A DNA stretch of 64,000 bases from assembly GCF_007570835.1 (NCBI RefSeq), contig NZ_SUNC01000002.1, positions 496,001 through 560,000 on the forward strand, read 5' to 3'. Below, piece by piece: positions 42,584 to 51,955 of the stretch. Numbering within the stretch: the stretch's first letter is position 1; every line of letters starts with the position of its first letter. The position numbers and the translations under genes were made by a program. The notes below the pieces were generated by a model. The model was not told the origin of the DNA and ran no database searches. It saw only the letters and a list, made by a program, of their open reading frames with translations. Source of the stretch: Croceicoccus sediminis (lineage in GTDB: Bacteria; Pseudomonadota; Alphaproteobacteria; Sphingomonadales; Sphingomonadaceae).

Positions 42584-43002
42584 CGGCAATTCAATTCCGC
42601 TCCACTTCGAAGATGATGCGGTTCAACTCGCCCAGGGCGCTTGCATCTGACGGGGGTCGTCCGGTCCGCAGGAATGCACCCATGCTGCCAAAATGCAACA
42701 CCGGGCGGCTGAAACATCGATCCGCTTGCATTTCCTTTAACCTTGAAATATCCAAATGCATAGATCGACCGGATTGGAAATCCCGTTCCCTGATCTTGCG
42801 GCATCCGCTGGCCGCAATTTGGGGAAGGGGCTGGACCCGGAAAATGGTCGGCTCTGGGTGTGAGTTTGTCAGATCTGGCGATGGCGAATGGCCAGTCGAA
42901 CGGTCTGGCGTCGATGTCCTTCGAACGCTTCCAAATGGCGGTCGAGGGGTATGCGCTGGGCATGCAGCATGCAATGCGCGTCAAGAATTGGAGGGAATTC
43001 GA
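42584..43002. promoter_or_regulatory. Divergent promoter region with repeated AAATGCA/TGCATTT motifs
   Basis: A 419-base gap between ToxR-like regulator 2 (minus) and TonB receptor 2 (plus) without a convincing gene. AAATGCA occurs at 42691-42697 and 42754-42760, and inverted (TGCATTT) at 42727-42733; the latter two form a 7-bp inverted repeat with 20-nt spacer. Near the receptor start the sequence CATGCAGCATGCAATGC (42961-42977) repeats a related core. Confidence 0.45.
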
Positions 43003-45429
43003 ATGAACGTGAATCTGAAGCGAAACCGCGGTGCGTCCGCCTTGGGCAAGGCCATCCTGCTTGCCGGTTCGGCCACTCTGCTGGCGCCCGTTTCCGCGGC
43101 GGCGCAAGATGCTGCTGCCGGATCTTCGTCGCAGGCTTCCGGCGGCGACGTGAATTCGACTGAGATCGTCGTCACCGCGACCCGCAGGACCACACCGCTC
43201 AGCCGCACGCCGCTCAGCGTCACGGCCAAGGGCCAGGAAGAACTCGACGTTCAGGGCGTGCGTTCCATTGCCGACATCGCGTCGATCACGCCGGGCGTCA
43301 GCTTCGGGCAGAGCGCGATCGCATACGGCACGGGCCAGACCATCATCTCGATCCGCGGCGTCGATTCCCAGTCCGGTATTCCGACGACCGGCGTCTACAT
43401 CGACAACACCCCGATCCAGACCCGCGTCGGGGTCAGCCCTTCGCTCGGCAATGCCTATCCGCAGATCTTCGACCTTGAACGCGTTGAAGTCCTGCGCGGC
43501 CCGCAGGGCACGCTGTTCGGCAGCGGATCGGTGGGCGGCGCCATCCGCTTCATCACGCCCGAGCCCAACTACGACGACGTCGAAATCTACAGCCGCGCGG
43601 AACTGGCCACGACGAAGCATGGTTCGGAAAGCTACGAGGCGGGCCTGGCTGGCGGTGCGCCGCTCGTCGAAGACAAGATCGGCATGCGCCTGAGCGTCTG
43701 GGGCCGCCATGACGGGGGCTATATCGACCGGCTCGATCCTTACACCGGAGAACTGGTGGAGAAGGATTCCGACTACACCAATTCGTTCTCGGCACGTCTC
43801 GCGCTCGGCTTCCGCCTTGGCGAGAACGTGACGCTGACGCCCTCGATCTATTACCAGCGCCAGTACATCAACGACGGCTCGCGCTTTGAGCTGGAAACGT
43901 CCGACATCAAGTCGGGCAACCTGCGTCAGGGCCTCAATCAGCGCAACGAGCCGCACCATGACCGGTTCGTCCTCCCCGCGCTGAAGGCGGAGCTTGAACT
44001 CGGCGGCGTCTCGATCACGTCGGAGACGTCGTACTTCGACCGTCGCACCGACACGATCAACGACGATACCTCGCTCAGCTATGTCTTTTCCGGTGGCCTG
44101 ACCGGACGCCCGTTCCCGGCCGGTTTCGAGGATTACAGCCCGAGCACGCGGAGCGACACGAAGCAGGAACTGTTCACGCAGGAACTGCGGATGCAGGATA
44201 ACGACGAGACCGATCGCCTAAGCTGGATCTTCGGCCTGTTCTATCAGAAGTCCAAGGTCTACGATCAGTTCCTGGCAAGCGATCCGCGTCTGCTCGACGT
44301 CCTGAACCTGTTCCAGGAAGCGGTTGGCGAGGCACCGTTCCCGAGCCTCACGGAATCGTTCTTCGGGACTGAGCTCTATCAGGGCCAGTACTCGGTCGCG
44401 ACGCGCAACGAACACCGTGACCAGCAGTACGCTGCCTATGGCCAGGCAGATTACGAGATCATCGACGGGCTGAAGGCCACCGTCGGCCTGCGCTACACGA
44501 TTGCCGATTACGAGTTCACCGGCTTCAACGCAGGGCCCGTACTGGCAACCGACGGCACCACCGATACCGCCGACACGACGTCGAAAACGCTCACCCCGAA
44601 GTTCGGCCTGTCCTATCAGGCGGACAGGAACAACCTGTTCTATGCCAGCGCCAGCAAGGGTGTGCGCGGGCCGGGCGTGTCGCCGCCGGTCGGTGCGAAC
44701 TGCATCGACGATGCCGCTGCAATCGGCTTCGATCCTTTCGCGACGCTTGAAGTCGATCCCGATTCGATCTGGAGCTACGAAGTGGGCAGCAAGAACCGTC
44801 TGTTCGGCGGCAAGCTCGCCATCGACGCTTCGGCCTATCACATCGACTGGTCGAACGTGCAGACGCTGTTCGCCCTGCCGCAGTGCACGATCCAGACCGC
44901 TCTCAACCTGGGTGAAGCCAAGATCGACGGTTTCGATGTCGCCCTGTCGGCCCGCCCGGTCGACGGCCTGACGCTGGGCGCCGCGGTCGCTTATATCGAC
45001 GCTCGCTATACTTCGGCGATCCCCGGGCCCGACGATACCGTCGTGCGCAAGTCGGGTGAGCCTTTCCCGCTGGTGTCGCCGTGGACGGTGCAGGCCAATG
45101 CCGAGTACCGGTACGATATGGCCGGCGGCGAAACCTATGCCCGCGCAGACTTCAGCTATTCTAGCAAGATCGACCAGCCCGTCGACGTCGATTCCCCGCT
45201 GGTCGACCCTACCTTGCCGCGTCCGCCGGCAACGTCGGTCCTCGATCTGCGCCTCGGCCATCGTTTCGTTGCCGGATCGGTGGACGTCGACGCCAGCCTG
45301 TTCATCAACAACGTGACGGACGAACGGCCCTTGCTGGCCCTGTTCCACGAAACGCCGGATTCGACGTTCTATCGGGCAGGCACGTTCCGCCCGCGCACGG
45401 TGGGTGTCACGCTGACCGTAACGCGCTGA
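43003..45429 (+). CDS. TonB-dependent outer-membrane receptor 2
   Basis: 808 residues from ATG 43003 with GGAGGGA upstream; the long in-frame extension to 42376 is the regulator gene's shadow. Signal peptide 1-34 (VSAAAQDA), TonB-box-like STEIVVTATRR, plug (RVEVLRGPQGTLFGSGSVGG) and barrel ending VGVTLTVTR. The ligand is unknown. It is controlled, by position, by the ToxR-like regulator on the other strand, and is followed by a strong terminator. Confidence 0.92.
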   Translation: MNVNLKRNRGASALGKAILLAGSATLLAPVSAAAQDAAAGSSSQASGGDVNSTEIVVTATRRTTPLSRTPLSVTAKGQEELDVQGVRSIADIASITPGVSFGQSAIAYGTGQTIISIRGVDSQSGIPTTGVYIDNTPIQTRVGVSPSLGNAYPQIFDLERVEVLRGPQGTLFGSGSVGGAIRFITPEPNYDDVEIYSRAELATTKHGSESYEAGLAGGAPLVEDKIGMRLSVWGRHDGGYIDRLDPYTGELVEKDSDYTNSFSARLALGFRLGENVTLTPSIYYQRQYINDGSRFELETSDIKSGNLRQGLNQRNEPHHDRFVLPALKAELELGGVSITSETSYFDRRTDTINDDTSLSYVFSGGLTGRPFPAGFEDYSPSTRSDTKQELFTQELRMQDNDETDRLSWIFGLFYQKSKVYDQFLASDPRLLDVLNLFQEAVGEAPFPSLTESFFGTELYQGQYSVATRNEHRDQQYAAYGQADYEIIDGLKATVGLRYTIADYEFTGFNAGPVLATDGTTDTADTTSKTLTPKFGLSYQADRNNLFYASASKGVRGPGVSPPVGANCIDDAAAIGFDPFATLEVDPDSIWSYEVGSKNRLFGGKLAIDASAYHIDWSNVQTLFALPQCTIQTALNLGEAKIDGFDVALSARPVDGLTLGAAVAYIDARYTSAIPGPDDTVVRKSGEPFPLVSPWTVQANAEYRYDMAGGETYARADFSYSSKIDQPVDVDSPLVDPTLPRPPATSVLDLRLGHRFVAGSVDVDASLFINNVTDERPLLALFHETPDSTFYRAGTFRPRTVGVTLTVTR

Positions 45430-45462
45430 TTTTGACCGCGCGATACGCATGACGAACAATGG

Positions 45463-45495
45463 GCCCCGCAAGCATCCGTGCTTGCGGGGCTTTTT
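45463..45495 (+). terminator. Rho-independent terminator after TonB receptor 2
   Basis: GCCCCGCAAGCA (45463-45474) and TGCTTGCGGGGC (45479-45490) form a perfect 12-bp stem with a TCCG loop, followed by TTTTTG. Confidence 0.95.
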
Positions 45496-45628
45496 GTTTC
45501 TGTCGGCAAGGATCGTGGCCAAGTTTGCAACTTTTATGACCGCCCACGCAATCACCTGCATGAAAGTGCGCATTAGGCTGTAAGTCCAGAAATGCACTTT
45601 CGGGGTGCGACTAGACGGGAAGACACAC

Positions 45629-46921
45629 ATGGCAATCCGTATTCACGCGAAGGCCGCCATTCTGGCTGCTTCACTGGCCACTGCCATCTTGCCGACCGGC
45701 GCACTGGCTTCCGAAGTGCCGGAAGTCGGTGTTCCGAACGAATTGCCGGGCCCCGGCCCATATGTTTTCGTCACCGCCGAACAGCCGGAAATCACCGCGA
45801 GCGTGGTGGCCGAAGGGTTGGCCAATCTTTATGCGCTGGCGTTCATTCCCGGCGGCGACGCCCTGGTGGTGGAGCGCGGCCAGCGGGTGCGCGTGCTGCG
45901 CGGGGCGACCGGGCCCGATCCGGTTATCGACGAACAGGCCGTCGCCGGCGTGCCCGAATATGGCGATACGCCCGGCATCCATCCGTTCGATGTCCTTGGC
46001 ATACAGGATATCGAGCCGGACCCGGATTTCGCGAAAAACGGCATAGTCTACCTCACCTACAACCGCCCGGTGGGTTTCGACGAGACGCGGGGCAGGATCA
46101 CCGCCTCTTACGTCCTGGCGCGGGCGCGGCTTTCCGACATGAAACTGACCGGCCTGAAGGATCTGGTCGTCAGCGAACCCGAAGTCGCCATCGGCGGATC
46201 GCGCATCATCGTCGCCGGTGACGGAACGGTGTTCGCCGCGTTCGGGGGGCTTAGCGAAGGCGCGGTGGAAACTTCGCAGGATCTTGGCAAGATCTATGGC
46301 AAAGTGCTGCGGGTCCGGACCGACGGCAGCATTCCGGACGACAACCCGTTCGTCGGAAAAGAGGGCGCCCGCGCGGAAATCTGGACCTATGGCCACCGCG
46401 ACCCGCTGGGGCTGGCGTTCGACCCCGCGTCAGGGCGCCTCGTCGCGTCCGAGCATGGACCGCAAGGCGGGGACGAGCTGAATGAGCTGCTGCCGGGACG
46501 AAACTACGGCTGGCCGCATTCGACATACGGGACCGAATATGTCGGGTCCGCGCTGCCGGCCAATCCCACCCTGCCGGAAACGCAGACCCCCTTGCAGATC
46601 TGGTCGCCCGGCATCGCGCCCAACGGCATCACGTTTTATACCGGCAGTGCCTTTCCGAACTGGAAGAACAACCTGTTCGTGACCAGCGCACGTCGCGGCC
46701 AGATCAACGGCACGGGTGCCTTGATCCGCGTCGCTTTCAACGAAAATCTGCAGGAAATGCGTCAGGAAATCCTGCTCGATCGGCTGCATCAGCGGTTCAA
46801 GGACGTGCAGCAGGGCCCCGATGGCCTGCTCTACGCCATTACCGACGAGGCCAATTCGCGGGTCATCCGCATTTCTCCGGGATCGGTGGTGGCGCAGGCC
46901 GACGGACCGCAAGACGACTAG
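45629..46921 (+). CDS. PQQ-dependent sugar dehydrogenase family (GSDH/sorbosone-type)
   Basis: 430 residues from ATG 45629 with GGGAAG upstream. A signal peptide (1-28, GALASEV) is followed by a six-bladed propeller: EGLANLYALAFIPGG, VVERGQRVRVLRG, IWTYGHRDPLGLAFDP, SEHGPQGGDELNEL and GRNYGWPHSTYG, all characteristic of soluble aldose sugar dehydrogenases. It would oxidise sugars or related alcohols in the periplasm with PQQ; no PQQ synthesis genes are in view. A TTGCAA motif (45525-45530) precedes it. The next gene starts 17 bases downstream. Confidence 0.85.
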   Translation: MAIRIHAKAAILAASLATAILPTGALASEVPEVGVPNELPGPGPYVFVTAEQPEITASVVAEGLANLYALAFIPGGDALVVERGQRVRVLRGATGPDPVIDEQAVAGVPEYGDTPGIHPFDVLGIQDIEPDPDFAKNGIVYLTYNRPVGFDETRGRITASYVLARARLSDMKLTGLKDLVVSEPEVAIGGSRIIVAGDGTVFAAFGGLSEGAVETSQDLGKIYGKVLRVRTDGSIPDDNPFVGKEGARAEIWTYGHRDPLGLAFDPASGRLVASEHGPQGGDELNELLPGRNYGWPHSTYGTEYVGSALPANPTLPETQTPLQIWSPGIAPNGITFYTGSAFPNWKNNLFVTSARRGQINGTGALIRVAFNENLQEMRQEILLDRLHQRFKDVQQGPDGLLYAITDEANSRVIRISPGSVVAQADGPQDD

Positions 46922-46938
46922 GACAGGGCGAAGAGCAC

Positions 46939-48432
46939 ATGCGAACAACCGGCCGATCGTTGGCATTGGTCATGGCCGTGACATGCCTTGCCAATGCGGC
47001 GCATGGCGAGGTGCCGAACAAGCCCTCTGTATTGCCCGTGCCTCCCTCTGCGAAGGAACCCCTGTCCTCCGCGTACCGGGAGGGGACGGAATATATCGAC
47101 CTCGACGCGGCAGGTTATGTCGAGGAAGAATACTACATGTTCGGCGCGGCGCCCGCGATCACGGCGGCTGGAGAAATCTTGTTCGATGCGCCGTACACGA
47201 CGCGCATTCTGGTGCGCAAACCCACCGATCCCGCCCAGTTCAACGGCACCGTCATCATCGAACCGTTCACCTGGTTCGGAGAGCGCGGCGCAGGATGGAT
47301 CCTGACGCGCGACTACCTGGTCCGCGAAGGTTATGCCTATGCCGGCTATACGGTGAACATCAACAAGCCGGAACCCGACCCCAAGTTCCCCGACGACTGG
47401 CCGACCGAGGATGCGGCCCGCTATCTCGGCATCGTCAATTTCGAATTCATGCGCGACTATGACTATGCGCGCTATGCGCCGCTTGGGTTCTATTTCGACC
47501 CGGCCCGGTTCGAACGGGGCGGATCGGTCGATCCCTTCGTCCCGCAATCGCAAGGCGTGGGTGCGCAGCTGGCGCTCCTGCTCAAGAGTAACCTGCCGAA
47601 CGGCCCTCTGGCGGGGCTTGATGTGGAGCGGGTCTATGTCAACAGCTGGGCCGTGACCGCGCAGGTCTGGATGGATTATGTCGACCAGGGCCGCCACCAG
47701 CAGTGGCGCATGCCGGACGGCCGCCCGCTGATCGATGCCTATATGACCGGGCGCATGGCGCATGGCGAAGTGGGTGGAGATATCGTTCGGATACCCCGCA
47801 AGATGCCGAAGGACGCGCCTTTCGTGACCATCTTCACGCAGTCCGAACTGACCCATGACGTGATGAACGAAATCCCGGCGCCACAGGACAGCGACGATCC
47901 CCGGCTGCGGTTCTACGAAATTCCCGGAACGCCGCATCTGCGACTTGCGGACGTGGGCACGGGCGAGATCGAGCCCACGGCCGAAGATGTCGGGCGCGGC
48001 GACGATCCGGATTGCACGACGCTTCAGGACGAGCCGGTCGAAATGGTGGCGTCTGCGCTTCTGGATTCGATGGACCGCTGGGTTCGCAGCGACACGCCGA
48101 TGCCGCGGGCAAAGCGCGTCTTGCGAAACGGCGATACGCCGGTGCGGGACAGGACCACGGGCAATCTGGTGGGCGGGGTGCGCACGCCCTGGATCGCGGT
48201 GCCTTCGGCTGTCTACAAGGTGGAGCAGGAAACCCGCTGCGGCATCGTGATGGATACCAAGGTCCCCTACTCTGCCGACAAGCTGCGCCAGATGTACGGC
48301 ACTTATGCCAACTACGTGAAGCGTTACGAGGCAGCCAAGGCCCGCGCCATCGAGGACGGTTACCTGCTTGCTGCCGACGCGGCGAAGCTTGAACCCGTCG
48401 CCACACCGGATGACTTCCGCATAGGCGAATGA
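46939..48432 (+). CDS. Exported alpha/beta-hydrolase-domain protein (PF20091-like) with Ala at the nucleophile
   Basis: 497 residues with signal peptide 1-23. Order of features fits the large alpha/beta-hydrolase domain proteins of PF20091: NGTVIIEPFTWFGERG, GYAYAGYTVN, the nucleophile-elbow strand, and RFYEIPGTPHLRLADV carrying the likely catalytic His. The elbow, usually G-x-S-Q-x-G, reads S236-W-Ala238-V-T-A, so the nucleophilic Ser seems lost. If the alignment is right, the protein binds rather than hydrolyses. It is probably cotranscribed with the sugar dehydrogenase. Confidence 0.72.
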   Translation: MRTTGRSLALVMAVTCLANAAHGEVPNKPSVLPVPPSAKEPLSSAYREGTEYIDLDAAGYVEEEYYMFGAAPAITAAGEILFDAPYTTRILVRKPTDPAQFNGTVIIEPFTWFGERGAGWILTRDYLVREGYAYAGYTVNINKPEPDPKFPDDWPTEDAARYLGIVNFEFMRDYDYARYAPLGFYFDPARFERGGSVDPFVPQSQGVGAQLALLLKSNLPNGPLAGLDVERVYVNSWAVTAQVWMDYVDQGRHQQWRMPDGRPLIDAYMTGRMAHGEVGGDIVRIPRKMPKDAPFVTIFTQSELTHDVMNEIPAPQDSDDPRLRFYEIPGTPHLRLADVGTGEIEPTAEDVGRGDDPDCTTLQDEPVEMVASALLDSMDRWVRSDTPMPRAKRVLRNGDTPVRDRTTGNLVGGVRTPWIAVPSAVYKVEQETRCGIVMDTKVPYSADKLRQMYGTYANYVKRYEAAKARAIEDGYLLAADAAKLEPVATPDDFRIGE

Positions 48433-48446
48433 CATGGTCGCAGGGG

Positions 48447-48474
48447 AGGGCCGGGCGATTTCGTCCGGCCCTTT
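48447..48474. terminator. Hairpin between convergent genes
   Basis: AGGGCCGG (48447-48454) pairs with CCGGCCCT (48465-48472), ten-base loop, followed by TT only. It lies between the convergent hydrolase-like gene and the GST gene. Confidence 0.5.
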
Positions 48475-48493
48475 CGCGCGACCTTGCGCGGTT

Positions 48494-49126
48494 CTAGAGC
48501 CTTCGGCCGACTTTCCCGGCCTGCTGCTGCGTCGCGGCAAGCGCGGCGCGCACGCTGTCACGCGAACCGATCCGCTTCAGATAAGCCTCTAGCGATGGCC
48601 AGCGGCCCATCGGGATGGCGTGGACGTAACCCCACATCGCAATCGTGTAACAATGCGCATCGGCGATCGTGAAACGGTCGGCGACAAGATACGTCCGGTC
48701 GCACAGCTGGCTGTCGATCCACGACAGCATCTTGCAGACCCGGTCCACGGCAATCTCGCGGTAAGATGGCGGCGTCTGCGCCTTGAACAGCGGCATGAAA
48801 CCGCCCTTGTGCAGATCGGCAGCGATGAAGCTGTTCCATTCGAGCACGCGCAGACGATCGATCGTGCCCGGTGCCGGCAGCAGCGCGCCAGTTCCGACGC
48901 TGTCCGCAAGGTACTGCATGATCACCGCGCCTTCGGTCAGGAACTGACCATCGGGCAATTCCAGCGTCGGCACGGTGCCCTTGGGATTGATCGCGTGATA
49001 GTCGACGCCGCCCGGCAGCGTCTTTGTCGCCATGTCGACCCATTGTAGGTCGAGCGGTATCGCCAGTTCGCGAGCGACGATGTCCACCGCCAGCGAGCAG
49101 CCGCGGATTTCGTGATAGAATTTCAT
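48494..49126 (-). CDS. Glutathione S-transferase family protein
   Basis: 210 residues, complete. The thioredoxin-like N-terminal domain begins MKFYHEIRGCSLAVDIVA, with Cys10 where beta-class bacterial GSTs have their active cysteine; the cis-Pro loop (GTVPTLELPDG) and the helical C-terminal domain with DRFTIADAHCYTI are clear. Cytosolic glutathione conjugation or isomerisation. A role as maleylpyruvate isomerase for the distant gentisate genes was considered but the N terminus is not zeta-class-like. Confidence 0.85.
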   Translation of the reverse strand: MKFYHEIRGCSLAVDIVARELAIPLDLQWVDMATKTLPGGVDYHAINPKGTVPTLELPDGQFLTEGAVIMQYLADSVGTGALLPAPGTIDRLRVLEWNSFIAADLHKGGFMPLFKAQTPPSYREIAVDRVCKMLSWIDSQLCDRTYLVADRFTIADAHCYTIAMWGYVHAIPMGRWPSLEAYLKRIGSRDSVRAALAATQQQAGKVGRRL

Positions 49127-49164
49127 GCGCGAATACCGTGTCCGCTACCTTGGCGGGATGGCTC

Positions 49165-49201
49165 CAAAAAACGGCCCCGGCAAAACGATCGTGCCGGGGC
49201 C
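49165..49201 (-). terminator. Rho-independent terminator after TonB receptor 3 (minus strand)
   Basis: Read on the minus strand, GGCCCCGGCA pairs with TGCCGGGGCC (plus-strand 49173-49182 with 49192-49201), nine-base loop, followed by G and a run of six T (plus-strand AAAAAA 49166-49171). Confidence 0.92.
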
Positions 49202-49217
49202 AGTCGGCTAGGAGCTG

Positions 49218-51626
49218 TTAACCGCCGAAGGGCACTTTTACCGTGACACCATAGGTCGCCGGCGGGGCGTAGATCGAAGTCACGCCCAGGATGCCCAGGT
49301 TCAGCGCATAGGCGCGGTACGCCTTGTCGAACACGTTCCGGCCCCAGCCGGTCACGCTGATGCCCGTCTGGTCATGCGTGTAAGACAAGGAAGCATTGGT
49401 GACGTTGTGCGCTTTCTGCAGCGAGCCCAGGCCGTTGGTCACTTCCAGGTACTGATCGTCGTACCAGACGCCATCGACCTGTGCGGCGATGTTGCCGCTG
49501 GCAATGTCGACATTGTAACGCAGCAGGTAGTTCAGGCTGAACTTCGGCGCGTTGGGCAGTTCGGCCCCTTCGATGGTCTTTTGCGGAAAGTCGCAGCGGA
49601 ACAGACCGCCAAGGTTGGTGCAGTATTGCGAATCCGGGGCGCCGGGAAACAGTTCGGGGCCGAACTGCACGTCGGTTGCCGGGATGCTGTCGACCGACGA
49701 TGTCTCCCACGTCGCGCCAAGGACGGCATCGAACCGGTCCGACGGGGACCAGAACGCTTCCAGTTCCGCGCCGGTGGCATGGGCATCGCTGTTGAAGACA
49801 TGCGGCACGCCGCCCGCCAGCGAAAAGGCCTGATAGTCGTCGTAGATATAGTGGAAGACCGTGCCGTTAAGGCGCAGCGTCCGGTCCATCAGGCTGGTCT
49901 TGAAACCGGCCTCGAAGCTGTTGAGCGTTTCGGGGTCGTGCCGGAAATCCTGCGGCGCGATGTTCGACGATAGCGACCAGTTGCCGCCCTTGATCCCACG
50001 GTTCCATGACGCGAAGAGCAGCGTATCGGGCGTCGCCTGGTAGTTCAGCGACACGCGCGCCGCCCAGTCGCCGTAGTGTTCTTCATTCACGCCGGGTGCG
50101 ACGGCGACCAGGTCCTGGTCGGTGAACAGGACAATGGGGTCCGGTTGCGGCGCGAAAGTCGGATCGGACAGGACATTCACATAGTCGATCGACTTGTTGT
50201 CCTTCGAATAGCGGCCGCCCAGCGTCAGCGACAGCTGATCGGTCAGGTGGATGTCGCCCTGGGCGAAGATCGACCAGTTTTTCGACTTGATCTTGTAGAG
50301 CTGGTTCACGGTCGGCACCGAAAAGCCGCCGTTCCCCGCGATGGCCAGATCATAGATCGGCGCGCCGGTGACGGCGTGATTGCCGTCGTATTCCATGTTG
50401 AGATAATAGGCACCGACTTGCCAGTTCAGGGCATCGGTTTCACCGGCCAGTCGCAGTTCCTGTGAAAACTGGTTGAACGTCAGGTCCGTGTCCACGTTCA
50501 CGATGACGAAGGGCAGGGCGTCGCCGTCCTCGATGTAGAACTTGTGCATCTCGAGGTAGTTGGTGATCGACGTGAGCTGCGCGCCGCCGAAGTCCCAGTC
50601 GAGCTGCGCCTGGTAGCTGTTCATGACACGGTCGAGACGGCCGGCGCGTTCGCCGAAATGCTCCCACGGCGACGCGGGATCGCCGGTAATGCCGTTGATG
50701 ACGCCGTTCTGCGCATTGCTGACGCCGTCGGGGCCGGTGTCGCAAAATCCGTTGTCGAGATAGACGCAGTTTTCGAAGACATAACCGCCGGTATCGACCG
50801 AATTGTCTTCGGCATGCTTGTACCACAGGCTGAGCGTCACATCCGGCGACAGGTCCGCCTGGATGTTGAGGCGCGCTGACCAGCCGTCCTTGCCGCCAAG
50901 GTCCTGGCCGCTGCCGGGGATGACGCCAAAGCCCAGCGCCGTCGCGTCGGTGTCGCGCGACTTGATGTAACCGTCGGCTTTTTCGATCCGGGCGGCGGCG
51001 CGGAACCGCAGGCCTTCTGTCATCTGTCCGCCGATGGCCCCTTCGAGCGAGCGGTCGTTGAAGCGGCCATATTCGCCCTTGGCATAGCCGTTGAAGTAGT
51101 CCGCGCTCGCATCCTCGCTCAGATAGTGGATGAGACCGCCGGTGGCATTACGGCCGAACAGGGTGCCTTGCGGCCCGCGCAGCACTTCGACCCGCTTGAT
51201 GTCGAACAGCTGGCCCGAAATCGCGTTCATCGAGCCGATGTAGGCGTTGTCCTGATAGACCGCGACGGGCGCTTCGAGGTTGTCGGTGAAGTTGTTCTGC
51301 GAAATGCCGCGCAGGCTGAAGATCGTCAGGTTGGGCGACCATGCGTTCACGCGAAGGGCCGGGATCTGCTGCGTCACCTGTGTCGTGTCGGTGATGCCCA
51401 GCCGGGCGACCTGCTCTCCGGAAAATGCGCTGACGGAGATCGGCACCTTTTGCAGGTTCTCGCTGCGCTTGTTCGCGGTGACGATGATGGTGTCGGCGAT
51501 GCCGCCGGTCTGGGGTGTTTGAGCATCGTCGCCCGACCCTGCGTCTTGGGCCTGGGCCAGCATCGGTGTCGCGCCCGCGATGCAGGCCGTGAACAGCAGT
51601 ACTCGTTTCACACTACGCATACTCAT
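49218..51626 (-). CDS. TonB-dependent outer-membrane receptor 3
   Basis: 802 residues from ATG 51626 with GGGGAAG upstream. Signal peptide 1-26 (LAQAQDA), TonB-box-like DTIIVTANKRSENLQKVP, plug with VEVLRGPQGTLFGRNATGG, barrel to the end (VTVKVPFGG). The plug and RNATGG element place it with the large sphingomonad catabolic-receptor group. Ligand unknown; divergent from the flavin monooxygenase gene, so probably co-regulated with it. Confidence 0.92.
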   Translation of the reverse strand: MSMRSVKRVLLFTACIAGATPMLAQAQDAGSGDDAQTPQTGGIADTIIVTANKRSENLQKVPISVSAFSGEQVARLGITDTTQVTQQIPALRVNAWSPNLTIFSLRGISQNNFTDNLEAPVAVYQDNAYIGSMNAISGQLFDIKRVEVLRGPQGTLFGRNATGGLIHYLSEDASADYFNGYAKGEYGRFNDRSLEGAIGGQMTEGLRFRAAARIEKADGYIKSRDTDATALGFGVIPGSGQDLGGKDGWSARLNIQADLSPDVTLSLWYKHAEDNSVDTGGYVFENCVYLDNGFCDTGPDGVSNAQNGVINGITGDPASPWEHFGERAGRLDRVMNSYQAQLDWDFGGAQLTSITNYLEMHKFYIEDGDALPFVIVNVDTDLTFNQFSQELRLAGETDALNWQVGAYYLNMEYDGNHAVTGAPIYDLAIAGNGGFSVPTVNQLYKIKSKNWSIFAQGDIHLTDQLSLTLGGRYSKDNKSIDYVNVLSDPTFAPQPDPIVLFTDQDLVAVAPGVNEEHYGDWAARVSLNYQATPDTLLFASWNRGIKGGNWSLSSNIAPQDFRHDPETLNSFEAGFKTSLMDRTLRLNGTVFHYIYDDYQAFSLAGGVPHVFNSDAHATGAELEAFWSPSDRFDAVLGATWETSSVDSIPATDVQFGPELFPGAPDSQYCTNLGGLFRCDFPQKTIEGAELPNAPKFSLNYLLRYNVDIASGNIAAQVDGVWYDDQYLEVTNGLGSLQKAHNVTNASLSYTHDQTGISVTGWGRNVFDKAYRAYALNLGILGVTSIYAPPATYGVTVKVPFGG

Positions 51627-51955
51627 GTGTCTTCCCCTGTTACCCGGCGATCATGACCCTTGGTCGCTTGCGCCAGCATCTTCGTTATCTTGACAGTTAA
51701 CCTGTATCGGCATGCAGTGTTGCAAAAAATAAACAGTAAAGCTAGCGGGAAAGAGCGTCGCGCAGGTGAAATCGGACAGTGAGAGTTATTATAATAAGAC
51801 ACTGTTATATAACGGTAAAATGAGAGGAAAGCCAAAAGCTCAACTGTTGCAAAATTGCAATAATGGACATTATTTTGATATTTGAATACTAATTTAGAAA
51901 CGCAATCGGGCGGATATGCATACGCGATTCGCCGAAAACGTCCGGAGAGAATTAT
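51627..51955. promoter_or_regulatory. AT-rich divergent promoter region with dyad and GTTGCAAA motifs
   Basis: A 329-base stretch of low GC between TonB receptor 3 and the flavin monooxygenase. It holds a near-perfect 16-bp dyad ACTGTTATATAACGGT (51801-51816, core GTTATATAAC perfect) and GTTGCAAA at 51719-51726 and 51846-51853, the latter continuing into another TTGCAA (51855-51860). No gene is seen. Confidence 0.5.

Noticed and set aside
44218-45630. 470-codon minus-strand frame over TonB receptor 2 and its terminator
   Set aside because: It crosses a strong rho-independent terminator and is antisense to a well-supported receptor gene.
46918-48561. 547-codon minus-strand frame opposite the exported hydrolase-like gene
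   Set aside because: No recognisable domain; the plus-strand product has a signal peptide and family motifs.
48494-49126. GST as the maleylpyruvate isomerase of the gentisate pathway
   Set aside because: The N terminus is beta-class-like (Cys10) and lacks the zeta-class Ser motif; it is 40 kb away and not under the shared operator.
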